A stretch of DNA of 64,000 bases from JAJPKK01 sp963800215 (lineage in GTDB: Bacteria; Pseudomonadota; Alphaproteobacteria; Rhizobiales; Xanthobacteraceae), in contig CAWCZY010000010.1 of NCBI GenBank assembly GCA_963800215.1, positions 1 through 64,000 of the forward strand, read 5' to 3'. The notes beneath the pieces are model-generated. The model searched no databases. It was not told the DNA's origin and saw only the letters and a program-made list of their open reading frames with translations. Every line of letters begins with the position of its first letter. Within the stretch, counting starts at the first letter, position 1. This document shows positions 44,537-54,048 of this stretch, piece by piece. Both the position numbers and the translations under genes were made by a program.

Positions 44537-45103
44537 CGACTCGAACTCCCACACGGTCGGCGGCGCCGGAAGCCGGCTTGGGCGGTGCGACCTTCGAAGC
44601 CCCAACTGCCGGGATGATGGCATGACAATGTTAGTTTTCGGTTTCCACCGGCCCCCTGATTTCGTGAATGCGGAGATGGCCTTATGGCGGGGCCGGCCGC
44701 GGCGACCCGCGGGGGCCCGCCCGCGCGGCCCCCGCGTACATTTTCATCACCGCTACCCGATCCGTATGCGAAGCTATTAACGTCGTGTTTACCCGCATCG
44801 TTAATGATTACTCCACTGTTCACGGGACCACTGCGGCCTGCCCAATAAGGGGCGAGTCGCACGAGCCAGTTAACCTTGGTTGTTAAAGTCAGATTCGAGC
44901 CAGACGATGCTACGAGAACCATTCAATTCCAATGTTTTGGACCGATTTGATAAAATCTCGCTACGCGGTCCTTGCACTGAGGAATTAGGTTTTGTTAATC
45001 ATAGCTCGTTAACGTTTCGAATCAGTTGTCCCAAGGCGTTTTCCAATGGCCGCCCCGAGCGGCAGGCCGACCTGAGCCCAAAGCGGCGCGGAAGGGGACT
45101 GGC
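44537..45103 (+). promoter_or_regulatory. ctrA upstream region with CtrA-like half-sites and GANTC sites
   Basis: No gene is seen in this stretch of about 570 bases between fliJ and ctrA. It holds a CtrA-like box TTAA-N7-TTTA at 44777-44791 and further TTAA half-sites at 44870, 44883, 44995 and 45009. GANTC sites, the target of the cell-cycle methylase CcrM, stand at 44854 (GAGTC), 44892 (GATTC) and 45019 (GAATC). In Caulobacter both CtrA and GANTC methylation control ctrA; the same is inferred here. Confidence 0.6.
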
Positions 45104-45805
45104 ATGCGCGTTCTACTGATCGAAGACGATAGCGCGACCGCGCAATCGATCGAGCTGATGCTCAAATCGGAGAGCTTCAACGTCTATACGACCGACCTCG
45201 GCGAAGAGGGCGTCGATCTGGGCAAGCTCTATGATTACGACATCATCCTGCTCGACCTGAACTTGCCGGACATGTCGGGCTTCGAGGTGCTTCGGTCGCT
45301 GCGGGTTTCCAAGGTCAAGACGCCGATCCTCATCCTGTCCGGGCTCGCCGGCATCGAGGACAAGGTCAAGGGCCTCGGCTTCGGCGCCGACGACTACATG
45401 ACCAAGCCGTTCCACAAGGACGAACTGGTGGCGCGCATCCACGCCATCGTGCGCCGCTCCAAGGGCCATGCCCAGTCGGTCATCCAGACCGGGGAACTCG
45501 TGGTCAATCTCGACACGAAGACGGTCGAAGTCCAGGCCCAGCGCGTCCATCTCACGGGCAAGGAGTACCAGATGCTGGAACTCCTCTCGCTGCGCAAGGG
45601 CACGACGCTGACCAAGGAAATGTTCCTCAACCATCTCTATGGCGGCATGGACGAGCCCGAGCTCAAGATCATCGACGTCTTCATCTGCAAGCTTCGCAAG
45701 AAGCTCGCCAACGCCTCGAGCGGCAAGAATTTCATCGAGACGGTGTGGGGCCGCGGCTATGTGCTGCGCGAACCGACCGAAGACGACGCCCGTATCCCGG
45801 CGTGA
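45104..45805 (+). CDS. ctrA: Cell-cycle master response regulator CtrA
   Basis: The 233-residue product begins MRVLLIEDDSATAQSIELML as CtrA does. Receiver: Asp51 in LLDLNLPDMSG, Lys in MTKPFHKDEL. Output: OmpR-type winged helix with LTGKEYQMLELLSLRKGTTL, TKEMFLNHLYGGMDEPELK and TVWGRGYVLRE. It binds TTAA-N7-TTAA sites and controls division, flagella and envelope genes. AAGGGG precedes the ATG at 45104. The phosphorelay protein ChpT is encoded 1.4 kb downstream. Protein ends directly before a terminator. Confidence 0.97.
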   Translation: MRVLLIEDDSATAQSIELMLKSESFNVYTTDLGEEGVDLGKLYDYDIILLDLNLPDMSGFEVLRSLRVSKVKTPILILSGLAGIEDKVKGLGFGADDYMTKPFHKDELVARIHAIVRRSKGHAQSVIQTGELVVNLDTKTVEVQAQRVHLTGKEYQMLELLSLRKGTTLTKEMFLNHLYGGMDEPELKIIDVFICKLRKKLANASSGKNFIETVWGRGYVLREPTEDDARIPA

Positions 45806-45854
45806 GCCGGCGCCGCCCGATCGGGGCGGATCAAGAATTGTTCCGGACCTCAGC

Positions 45855-45877
45855 CCCGCCGCAAGGCGGGTTTTTTT
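45855..45877 (+). terminator. Rho-independent terminator of ctrA
   Basis: Perfect stem CCCGCC / GGCGGG, loop GCAA, followed by seven T. It lies 50 bases behind the ctrA stop. Confidence 0.9.
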
Positions 45878-46037
45878 GTCCGCCCCGGACCCGGCCTCCG
45901 GGAAAAGCTGCAGATTTCCTGGACAAGATCATCCGCAAAGATCGAAGCGTATCGGTGCGGGTGTCGCTGGCACGACGATTGCTCCCCTGCGCGCGGCAGA
46001 CGAAACGCCTCGCTCAAAGGCCACCAAGGAGCCTCCC

Positions 46038-46520
46038 ATGAACCGTGCCGATCTCACCGAAAAGATCCTCGACATCAAGCGCGAGAAGGGCTGGACGTGG
46101 AAATTCATCTGCGGGCAGATCGGCGGCATGTCGCCGATCCTGGTCACCGGCGCGCTGCTCGGCCAGATGAAGCTGACCAAGCCCCTCGCCGCCAAGGCCG
46201 CCGAATTGTTCGGCCTCGGCAACGCCGAGCAGGCCATGCTCAACGAAGTGCCTAATCGCGGCACGCCGATGCCGCCGACCGATCCTTTGATCTACCGGTT
46301 CTACGAACTCGTGATGGTGAACGGTCCGGCCTGGAAGGCCTTGATCGAGGAGGAGTTCGGGGACGGCATCATGTCGGCGATCGATCTCGACCTGCAGATG
46401 GAGCGCCAGCCCGATCCCCGCGGCGACCGGGTCAGGATCACGATGTCGGGCAAGTTCCTGCCGTACAAATATTACGGCGCGACCGGCAATGCGCCGCAGT
46501 ACGGCTACAAGGAAGAGTGA
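46038..46520 (+). CDS. cynS: Cyanate hydratase (cyanase)
   Basis: The 160-residue product has the cyanase N-terminal helical domain (ADLTEKILDIKREKGWTWKF) and the C-terminal active site domain with IYRFYELV (Arg and Glu of the site), GIMSAID (the catalytic Ser) and FLPYKYYG. It turns cyanate and bicarbonate into ammonia and carbon dioxide in the cytoplasm as a decamer. AAGGAG lies ahead of the ATG. No cyanate transporter is adjacent; the exported ABC importer at 55-57 kb is distant. Confidence 0.95.
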   Translation: MNRADLTEKILDIKREKGWTWKFICGQIGGMSPILVTGALLGQMKLTKPLAAKAAELFGLGNAEQAMLNEVPNRGTPMPPTDPLIYRFYELVMVNGPAWKALIEEEFGDGIMSAIDLDLQMERQPDPRGDRVRITMSGKFLPYKYYGATGNAPQYGYKEE

Positions 46521-46541
46521 GGGGCGCTCCCGCGGGCGCGG

Positions 46542-46916
46542 TCAGATCAGCCCGGCCTGCTGGAACTTCGCCTCGACGATTTCCTTGTCGAACGGCTTCA
46601 TGATGTATTCGTCCGCGCCGGCGTTGAGCGCGCGGGTGATGTGGGCTGAATCGTTCTCGGTGGTGCAGAACACCACCTTGGGGCGCAGCCCGCCAGGCAG
46701 ATTTCGCATTGCCTTCAGGAACGCCATGCCGTCCATTTTCGGCATGTTCCAATCGAGAAGCACCACGTCGGGAAGGCCGCCGTCCCGGCACATGTCGAGG
46801 GCTTGCGCGCCGTCTTCGGCCTCGGATATCTCGAATTGCATTCCTTCCAGGATACGGCGCGCGACCTTGCGAATGACGCTGGAGTCATCGACCACGAGAC
46901 AGGTTTTCATCGCCAT
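46542..46916 (-). CDS. CheY-like single-domain response regulator
   Basis: The 124-residue product is a receiver: VVDDSSVIRK, phospho-acceptor Asp55 in LLDWNMPKMDG, Thr in VVFCTTEND and Lys in IMKPFDKE. It fits CheY-type proteins that stand beside chpT in Bradyrhizobium relatives. It may link the ChpT relay or chemotaxis with motility; that role is inferred from position. Same strand as chpT but 325 bases apart. Confidence 0.88.
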   Translation of the reverse strand: MAMKTCLVVDDSSVIRKVARRILEGMQFEISEAEDGAQALDMCRDGGLPDVVLLDWNMPKMDGMAFLKAMRNLPGGLRPKVVFCTTENDSAHITRALNAGADEYIMKPFDKEIVEAKFQQAGLI

Positions 46917-47241
46917 CTTCGCTCCTGCGGCGTCGCACGGCAGCCTCGCGCCGCCCCGTGCTGTTCCCGGGCGGCCCGTCTTCCGCGATCTCCCGCCTGT
47001 TCTACTCAACCCGAAAGCCGTGGCGCGGGCCACAGCGAGGGCAAAAATCAAATATCATGAGGACTATCGCAGGGCCGTTGGTCGGCGAGCCGAGATAGGT
47101 CGGCATGGTTCCCATCGACGCAAAAGACGCAAGACGCGTCGCGGGGGGAACGGCCGCACTATGCATGAGAAAAGTTTAGGTTTGGTTGCGACAACCGCAG
47201 GACGAGGCCAAACAAGATATCTCTCACCAGGCCGACCGATC
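46917..47241. other. No gene recognised between the CheY-like gene and chpT
   Basis: About 325 bases with only short open frames lacking motifs. It may hold the promoter of the CheY-like gene; no clear box was seen. Confidence 0.4.
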
Positions 47242-47880
47242 TCAGCGCGCGGCGACGATGACGGCGTCGCCCTCCGCTTCGATCGTTACCACGAGCCCGC
47301 AATGGCGCCCGAGCAGGCCGGCATAGAACGGCTGGATCGCGTGCGCGTCCACCGTCCCGCTTGCCGGACTGCCGGCGAGCAGGTCGGGCACCGCCTGAGC
47401 GATGCGGGCGTTGAGCCCCTTGGCGGTGATCTTGAACGTCATGGCGTCGTCGGGCCCGCTCAATTCGACCATGAGAACCCCGCCGCGCGGTATCGCCTGG
47501 GCCGCGACCACCAGCATGTTCAGGGCCAGCTTGACCCGGTTCTTCGCCAGCAGGATTCGGGGCACGTTCCAGGAGAGCTTGACCTTGTCGTCCTCGATGA
47601 ACCCGCGGGCGACGCTTTCGGCGTCGCCGGTGTCGATCTGGGCGCCGGCCGAGCCTGCGGCCCCGAACGCCAGCCGGCAGAATTGCAGGCGGGCCGAGGC
47701 GGTGCGCGCACTCTTCTTGATGAGGTCGAGGGCGAAGGTCTTGGTTTCCTCGTCCTTGGATTCCTCCAGGACCTCGAGGCCATTGACGATCGCCCCGGCA
47801 GGGCTGATGAGGTCGTGGCAGACCCGCGAGCACAACAGGGCGGCGAGGTCGAGGGCTTCGAGGGTGGTGCCGGCGGACAT
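47242..47880 (-). CDS. chpT: Histidine phosphotransferase ChpT
   Basis: The 212-residue product has the dimerisation helices with the phospho-acceptor His22 in SRVCHDLISPAGAIVNGLEV and a degenerate ATPase-like domain (VKLALNMLVVAAQAIPRGGV, CGLVVTIEAEGDAVIVAA) without ATP-binding boxes. It passes phosphate from the kinase CckA to CtrA and CpdR. Its nearness to ctrA is the order known in related genomes. Confidence 0.93.
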   Translation of the reverse strand: MSAGTTLEALDLAALLCSRVCHDLISPAGAIVNGLEVLEESKDEETKTFALDLIKKSARTASARLQFCRLAFGAAGSAGAQIDTGDAESVARGFIEDDKVKLSWNVPRILLAKNRVKLALNMLVVAAQAIPRGGVLMVELSGPDDAMTFKITAKGLNARIAQAVPDLLAGSPASGTVDAHAIQPFYAGLLGRHCGLVVTIEAEGDAVIVAAR

Positions 47881-48018
47881 TTATTTCTCCGCAGTCGGGT
47901 GTATTGCGGGTTGCGACTCACGGGCAATACGGCCCGCAAGGGTCGCGTCTGATACACCGTGCCGGACCAGCCGCCAAGGTGAGAGTGAGTCGGGAACGCA
48001 CGAGGAGCCGAAGCCACC

Positions 48019-48810
48019 ATGCTTGACCGTACCCTGGTGCAGGGCCTGACCAAGGCGGTCGCCGCGGCGGCGCTCGCCATCCTCAAAATCGGCGGTGCAC
48101 GCGACATCCGCACCAAAGCCGATTTGACGCCGGTCACCGCCGCCGACGAGCGCTCGCAGGCGCTGCTGCTGGAGGCGGCATCGAAGCTCATGCCGGGTGT
48201 CGACATGGTCGCGGAGGAGATGGCGAGCCGGCCGGTGGAGCCCGGCGACCCCTTCGTGCTGATCGATCCGCTCGACGGCACCAAGGAATACGTCGTGGGA
48301 TCGGGCGAATACACCGTGAACCTCGCGGTGGTGCAGGCCGGCCGCCCGGTGGCAGGCTTCATTGCCGTGCCTGCCGCCGGGCTGCTCTATCGCGGCATTG
48401 CCGGCCTTGGCGCCGAGCGGCTGCATATCCGGGCCGATGGCGGACTCGGCGATCCGGAGTCGCTACGGACCCGGGCAGCGCCGAGGGATGGGCTGGCCGG
48501 TACCGTCAGCCGCTCCCATCTCGACCCCGCCACCGTCGCGCTGCTCGATCGCCTGGGCGTGAAGACGCGGCTGCCATGCGGTTCGGCGCTGAAATTCTGC
48601 CGGATCGCCGAAGGCGCCGCCGATCTCTACCCCCGGCTCGCGACCACCTGCGAGTGGGACGTGGCGGCCGGCCACGCGCTGGTCGAAGCGGCCGGCGGGG
48701 CGGTCACCTCGCCTCGGGGCACGCCCTTGCGCTACGGCGATGGCGCCGGCGATTTCCGCATTCCCGCCTTCATCGCCTGGGGCGACCGCTCGCTGGTGCC
48801 CAGCGCATGA
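48019..48810 (+). CDS. cysQ: 3'(2'),5'-bisphosphate nucleotidase CysQ (inositol monophosphatase family)
   Basis: The 263-residue product has the metal sites VAEEMAS, IDPLDGTKEYV and WDVAAGHALVEAAGG in the right order, and TPVTAADERSQ near the start. The KEYV after DPLDGT is typical of CysQ. It removes the 3'-phosphate from PAP made in sulfate assimilation. Divergent from chpT with about 140 bases between them. Confidence 0.9.
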   Translation: MLDRTLVQGLTKAVAAAALAILKIGGARDIRTKADLTPVTAADERSQALLLEAASKLMPGVDMVAEEMASRPVEPGDPFVLIDPLDGTKEYVVGSGEYTVNLAVVQAGRPVAGFIAVPAAGLLYRGIAGLGAERLHIRADGGLGDPESLRTRAAPRDGLAGTVSRSHLDPATVALLDRLGVKTRLPCGSALKFCRIAEGAADLYPRLATTCEWDVAAGHALVEAAGGAVTSPRGTPLRYGDGAGDFRIPAFIAWGDRSLVPSA

Positions 48811-49040
48811 TCCCGAAAAGTTGCAGACTTTTCGTGTGGGATCATACGAAAAATCAAAGGTTTCGGAGCGCGCCGGACCGCCGGCTTCCCTGCCTGCCGT
48901 GCTGCGGTCATAGTTGTGCCGGACGGTGATCTGATTCGGTTGATCCCGATCCGGGAACGGTCCTGTTCGGTGGGGCAACGGATCGAGGAACCGCGGCCGC
49001 GTACCGTCCGGCCCGGCAATCGCCTTCATTGGAGGACGCG

Positions 49041-49658
49041 ATGCGCACCGCCTTGCGAGTGTTTGCTCTGATCGCCTTGTTCGCCCTGGCATCATGGCCG
49101 CAGCTGGTGCTGGCCCAACCTGCCCAGCCGGTCCAGCCGGCGCCGCCAGCCCCGCCTCCCGCCCCGCAGCAGCAACCGAGTTTTACTCCCGGCGAACTGG
49201 TCAATGCCGGCCACCAGTTTTTCGGCACCGTCTCGCGCGGCCTCGCCACCGTGATCGAGAGCGCGGTGAGCAAATGGGGCCTGCCCAATGGATACGTGCT
49301 GGGCGAGGAGGCCGGGGGCGCCTTTTTCGGCGGCCTGCGCTATGGCGAAGGCATGCTCTATACCAAGAATGCCGGCGATCTCAAGGTGTTCTGGCAGGGG
49401 CCGACGCTCGGCTGGGATTTCGGCGGCGAGGGTTCGCGGACCATGATGCTGGTCTACAGCCTGCCGGCGACCGCGGCCATCTACCAGCGATTTGCCGGCA
49501 TCGACGGATCCGCCTATTTTGTCGGCGGCTTCGGGATGACAGCGTTGACGGCAAATAATATTGTCCTGGTGCCGATCCGATCGGGTGTCGGGTTGCGATT
49601 GGGGGCCAATGTCGGCTATTTGAAATTCACGCCGCAGTCGACCTGGAATCCGTTCTGA
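49041..49658 (+). CDS. eipA: Periplasmic envelope protein EipA (DUF1134)
   Basis: The 205-residue product has a signal peptide (cleavage after VLAQ), a Pro/Gln-rich linker (about 25-50) and the DUF1134 domain: GHQFFGTVSRGLATVIESAV, NGYVLGEEAGGAFFGGLRYG, TLGWDFGGEGSR and SGVGLRLGANVGYLKF. In Brucella EipA supports envelope stability and is under CtrA control. GGAGG fixes the start at 49041. No CtrA box could be seen just upstream here. Confidence 0.92.
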   Translation: MRTALRVFALIALFALASWPQLVLAQPAQPVQPAPPAPPPAPQQQPSFTPGELVNAGHQFFGTVSRGLATVIESAVSKWGLPNGYVLGEEAGGAFFGGLRYGEGMLYTKNAGDLKVFWQGPTLGWDFGGEGSRTMMLVYSLPATAAIYQRFAGIDGSAYFVGGFGMTALTANNIVLVPIRSGVGLRLGANVGYLKFTPQSTWNPF

Positions 49659-49830
49659 TCGCGGTCGTCCACCGCGCGCCGGCACGGGTTCGAGACCGGT
49701 GGCGGGTTGCGAGCGGCACCCGGGCCTGGGCCGGGCGTCGCGGAATTGGCGTGTCTGTGAGAATTTAGAGCGGTTTCAGATGCCTCTGAACTCCGGCTTG
49801 GAATTTGGGCAGAAGGCAGGAGTTGCGTTC

Positions 49831-51744
49831 ATGATCGAATCGATCATGTATTTCGGCGGTGGGTTCCTGGTCGCGAGTTTGCTGGCGATCATTCTCATAT
49901 CCTTCGTCCATCAGCGCGCCGTCCGCCTCACCCAGCGGCGCCTCGCGGACGCCATCCCGGTATCGATGGCCGAGATTCAGGCCGACAAGGACCATTTGCG
50001 AGCCGAATTCGCGCTGTCGTCGCGCCGGCTCGAAATGGCCGTCGAGCAACTCAAGGCCAAGGCGACCGCCCAACTCACCGAACTTGCCCGCAAAACCGAG
50101 GCGATCAGTCTACTCAAGGCCGAGCTCCTGGAAAGGACGGCCGTGACCGACGAACTCGCCGGCAAGGCCAAGATCCTCGGCGGCAAGCTCACCCAGACGG
50201 AACAGGAAAACCTGGAAAAGGTCACCGCGCTGGAAGCGACCGCGCGGGCGCTCGCCGGCAAGGACGCCGAAATCGCGAACGCCGCGAACATGATCTCGGC
50301 GCTCCACCATGCCGCCGACACCCAGCGCGTCGAAGTCGCGGTGCTCAGGACCCAGATCGAGGACCTCAAATCCCAGATCGGCGACATGGAGCACGCCACC
50401 GACAACACGGTGCAGCGGCTGCTGAGCGAACAATCGACGGCGGAGGGAGTCCACCAGGACCTGTTCCAGGCGCGCCAGACCATCGAAATGCTCTACGCAC
50501 AAGTCGCCCGGCTCGAGCACGAGCTGGCCGCCCGCGCCAACGCGCTCGACGACCGCGCCGCCCATATCGGCGAGTTCGACGCCCGCCTTGCCGAGCAGGG
50601 CCAGCTGCTGCGCCAGCGCGAAGCCGAGGCACTTGAACTGCGGCAGGAACTCGCAATCACGACGGAACAGGCCGCTGCTGCCGTCGAGCGTCTGCGGTCG
50701 GCGAAAGCGGCCGTAGAAACCCAGCTCCAGACCGCGAACGACATGCTGTCCGAGCGTGCGGGCCGCATCGCGGACATGGAGCGGCGGATCGCCGACGGCG
50801 ACCGGCTGCTGCGCCAACGCGACGCCGAGGCGCAGGCGCTGAACCGGGAAATCGCCACCCTCAAGGACGAGGCGGGCGCGGCCCGCGCGCAGTGGGCAGG
50901 CGAGAATACCGCGTTCGAGGCGCAGCTTGCCGCCAAAGACCAGTCGCTGGCCGCGCGCGCCGGCCGCATCTCGGAGTTCGAGCGGCAGGTGGCGGATTTC
51001 GAGCGGCAGGTGGCGGATTTCGAGCGCCTGCTGAGCCAACGCGCCGTCGAGGCCGGATCGCTCAACCAGGAGATCGCGGCGTTGCGGGAAGAGGCGGCGA
51101 CCGCCACGGCGCTGTGGCACGGCCAGAAAACATCGTTCGAGGGACTGCTCGCGGGGGCACACGACACCCTGGCAGAGCGTGCCGGCCGCATTGGGGCATT
51201 CGAGCAGCAGGCCGTGGAGTTCGAACGGATGGTGAGCCAGCGCGACGCCGAAGCCCAGGCGCTTGGCCAGGAAATCTCAACCCTCAAGGGCGAGGCCGCC
51301 GCCGCCGCGCAACAGTGGCGCGCCGACAAGGCCGCGCTCGAGGCCCAGCTCGAGAGCCTCACCGGTACGTCGACCGAACAGGCTTCCCGCATCGAAGGCT
51401 TCCGCCAGCAAGTGGCGGAGTCCGAGCAGTTGCTGGCTCAGCGCGAGGCGGAGGCGAAAGCCCTGCACCAGGAGATCGCGGCGCTCAACCGCGAGGCGGA
51501 GACCAGCTGGAAGGCCGAGCGGAGCGAGAACGCCTTGCTGCGCGAGCGCATCGGCGACGTCGCCGCCCAGATCGCCCATATGACGATGACGCTGGAAAAG
51601 TCGGGTTCGCCGATCGGGGCGATCCTCGCCAACTCCACCAACGGAATCGGCGGCGGCGAGGTCACGGCACCACGTCCCGGCAATCTGATCGACCGCATCC
51701 GCGCCCTGCAGTCCGGAGCGTCGCGGATTTCGACGGCGTCTTAG
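49831..51744 (+). CDS. Membrane-anchored coiled-coil protein with five internal repeats
   Basis: The 637-residue product has one membrane helix at the start (about 6-27, GGGFLVASLLAIILISFV) and then coiled coil almost to the end, rich in Ala, Glu and Gln. Five repeats of 66-74 residues run from about 285 to 610, each with a start like ERAGRI, a middle like LLRQRDAEAQALNREIATL and an Trp or Leu near the end. The last 40 residues are not coiled. AGGAG precedes the start at 49831; earlier in-frame ATGs lack one. No function is known. It follows eipA on the same strand. Confidence 0.8.
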   Translation: MIESIMYFGGGFLVASLLAIILISFVHQRAVRLTQRRLADAIPVSMAEIQADKDHLRAEFALSSRRLEMAVEQLKAKATAQLTELARKTEAISLLKAELLERTAVTDELAGKAKILGGKLTQTEQENLEKVTALEATARALAGKDAEIANAANMISALHHAADTQRVEVAVLRTQIEDLKSQIGDMEHATDNTVQRLLSEQSTAEGVHQDLFQARQTIEMLYAQVARLEHELAARANALDDRAAHIGEFDARLAEQGQLLRQREAEALELRQELAITTEQAAAAVERLRSAKAAVETQLQTANDMLSERAGRIADMERRIADGDRLLRQRDAEAQALNREIATLKDEAGAARAQWAGENTAFEAQLAAKDQSLAARAGRISEFERQVADFERQVADFERLLSQRAVEAGSLNQEIAALREEAATATALWHGQKTSFEGLLAGAHDTLAERAGRIGAFEQQAVEFERMVSQRDAEAQALGQEISTLKGEAAAAAQQWRADKAALEAQLESLTGTSTEQASRIEGFRQQVAESEQLLAQREAEAKALHQEIAALNREAETSWKAERSENALLRERIGDVAAQIAHMTMTLEKSGSPIGAILANSTNGIGGGEVTAPRPGNLIDRIRALQSGASRISTAS

Positions 51745-51839
51745 ACGCGCGACTGCGGGGCCCCACAAGCGGTCATCGCCGGGCAATGACACCGACGAGG
51801 CCTGCTAATCGGTTGCGAGTTGAGAACGTGCGAGCCCGC

Positions 51840-52805
51840 TCACTCCGCATGGATGTTCGCGGCGTGGATGAGGTCGCCGGTGCGGGTGTATTCCTGGTGC
51901 ATGAAGGCGGTCAGTTGCTCCGGCGTGCTGCCACCGACGTCGAACCCGAGTTCGATGAGCCGGTCGTGAACGGCGGGGTCCTTCAAGGTGGCGAGGGCCG
52001 CGGCGTTGAGCTTGGCGACGATCTCCGGCGGTGTTTTCGGGGGCAGCATCAAGGCCGCCCAGGTGGCGAAGTCGAAGCCGGGCATCCCGGATTCCGCCAT
52101 CGTGGGAACATCGGGAAGCTGCGGCAGACGCACCGGCGTCGTCGACGCCAGCACGCGCAGGCGGCCATCCGGAATCAGCGCCGTCACCGTCGACAGCGCG
52201 GTGAACATCACCGAAACATGCCCGGCGACGAGATCGTTGATGGCCGGCGTAGGTCCGCGATAGGGCACGTGCGTCATCTGGATGTTCGCTGCGCGGATGA
52301 ACATCTCGGCCGCGATGTGCTGCGGGCTGCCGTAGCCGCCCGATCCGAAATTGATGCTGCCGGGCTTCGCCTTCGCCAGCGCGACGAGTTCGCCCACGGT
52401 CTTGGCGGGAAACGACGGATTGGCGACGAGCACCCATTCGATGCCGACCAGCCGCGTCACCGGCACGAAGTCCTTGAACGGATCGTAGCCCGCGTCGGTA
52501 CGCATGTTGGGCAGCATGGTGATGACGCCGTCATTGAGGACGAGCACGGTGTAGCCGTCCGGCGCCGCGCGCGCCCCCGCCCTGGTGCCGATCAGCCCCG
52601 AGGCGCCCGGCTCGTTCTCGACGACGAAGCGCTGGCCGAGGATGTCGCCCATCTTCTCGCCGATGATCCGCGCCGCCACGTCGACCGCGCTCCCCGATGC
52701 CAACGGGATCATCATCCTGATCGGCCGCGCCGGATAGGTCTGCGCCTGGGCGGGCATGGCCCAGGCGAAACCGAACAGGAGCGCAATGCTCAAGGCTCGC
52801 TTCAC
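51840..52805 (-). CDS. Bug/TctC-type periplasmic binding protein
   Basis: The 321-residue product has a signal peptide (cleavage after AQAQ) and TYPARPIRMMIPLASGSAVD, the standard start of Bug proteins, then GAGARAAPDGYTVLV-like text, THVPYRGPTPAINDLVAGHV and PDVPTMAESGMPGF. It binds a carboxylate or similar small molecule. The GTG start follows GGAGA. No tctA or tctB membrane genes are near. Confidence 0.9.
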   Translation of the reverse strand: MKRALSIALLFGFAWAMPAQAQTYPARPIRMMIPLASGSAVDVAARIIGEKMGDILGQRFVVENEPGASGLIGTRAGARAAPDGYTVLVLNDGVITMLPNMRTDAGYDPFKDFVPVTRLVGIEWVLVANPSFPAKTVGELVALAKAKPGSINFGSGGYGSPQHIAAEMFIRAANIQMTHVPYRGPTPAINDLVAGHVSVMFTALSTVTALIPDGRLRVLASTTPVRLPQLPDVPTMAESGMPGFDFATWAALMLPPKTPPEIVAKLNAAALATLKDPAVHDRLIELGFDVGGSTPEQLTAFMHQEYTRTGDLIHAANIHAE

Positions 52806-52974
52806 CACGGTCTCCTTCTTGCGGTCAAGGGCGGGCTGCGCAGGGGCAAGCCGCCATTTGTCGAGGTTTCGGGATGACACCCGATAGGCCCGGATATTTC
52901 AACTGCGCATTTGGGCGCTGGCGGCACGCGACGTCCGTCTCGGCGCCCCGCTCTGGCCGGGACGGAAACATCGC

Positions 52975-53961
52975 TCACGCCACCTTCTGATAGGCGTCGA
53001 CGATTTCGCTGCCGGTAGTGAACCAGACGCCCTGGTGTTCTTTCATGTGGGCGATGGCGCGCTGGAGATACTTGATGCGCAAGGGCTGGCCCGAAATCAT
53101 CGGATGCAGCGGAACGCCCATGACCCGCGGCTGCTTTCGGCTGTCGGCGTAGAGCACGTCGAACTGATCGATGACGGACCGCAGATACTGCTCGCCCGTA
53201 TAACTGCCGCGGCCGTAGAGCTTGATGTCGTTGATCTCGTTGCAATAGGGGACGCCGAACATCTTGCCGGACTTGACCTTCATCGCAACGGGCTGGTCGT
53301 CATTGTTCCAGTCGCCGCAATAGATCACGCCCTCCTCGGCGAGGATGTCGAGCGTGTTGTAGGTCTCGACCAGCCCGGCGCCGAGCCAGCCACGGGGCCG
53401 TTTCCCGGCCGCCTGCTCGATCGTCTTCAGGATGCTCCGGATGGTGTTGCGCTCGGCCTCCGGATCGAGGCCGGCGAGCGTGTTGGAATTGGTAGTGCCG
53501 TGGCCCATGAACTCCCAGCTGCGCTTCTTCATCTCCTCGACGGCCCTGGGATAAACGTCGCACACCTGCGAGTTCAAAGCGACGGTCGCCTTCACGCCGG
53601 CCTCGTCGAGCACGTCGGCGATGCGCCACAGGCCGACGCGCATCCCGTACTCCCGCCAAGCGTAATTGAAGACATCCGGCACATAATTGGTGGGATTGGG
53701 CGTAATGCCGACCCCGAAGGCGGAATCGTACTGCCAAACTTCCACATTCGGCGCGAACCAGACCGCGAGCGTGGCGTTGCCGGGCCAGGCGAACGGCTTG
53801 CGTTCGGTGATGAAGCTGTCGTCGTAGCGCTCCGACCGACGGATCGGTCGCGGCGCCGTCTGGGCGCCGGCGGCACCGGGACGGAATCCGGAGGCGGCAA
53901 CGCCCGCGGCCCCGGCGAGAACAAGACCCTTTGCAAGAAAGTCCCGGCGGTGATGACTCAT
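52975..53961 (-). CDS. Tat-exported polysaccharide deacetylase family protein
   Basis: The 328-residue product has a leader with HHRRDFLAKGLVLAGAAG and a NodB-like deacetylase fold: LAVWFAPNVEVW, RVGLWRIADVLDEAGVKATV, FMGHGTTNSNTLAGL, RGWLGAGLVETYNTLDIL and VPLHPMISGQPLR. Some members are allantoinase-like or act on small amides rather than sugars. GGAGGG precedes the ATG at 53961. Confidence 0.85.
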   Translation of the reverse strand: MSHHRRDFLAKGLVLAGAAGVAASGFRPGAAGAQTAPRPIRRSERYDDSFITERKPFAWPGNATLAVWFAPNVEVWQYDSAFGVGITPNPTNYVPDVFNYAWREYGMRVGLWRIADVLDEAGVKATVALNSQVCDVYPRAVEEMKKRSWEFMGHGTTNSNTLAGLDPEAERNTIRSILKTIEQAAGKRPRGWLGAGLVETYNTLDILAEEGVIYCGDWNNDDQPVAMKVKSGKMFGVPYCNEINDIKLYGRGSYTGEQYLRSVIDQFDVLYADSRKQPRVMGVPLHPMISGQPLRIKYLQRAIAHMKEHQGVWFTTGSEIVDAYQKVA

Positions 53962-54048
53962 TGCGCCCTCCATTCGAAAACGATGCGTCTACCCGGCAGC
54001 CGAACCTACATCCGATCGGGGCGGCGGGGTAGGCGACGGCCTTGCGCG

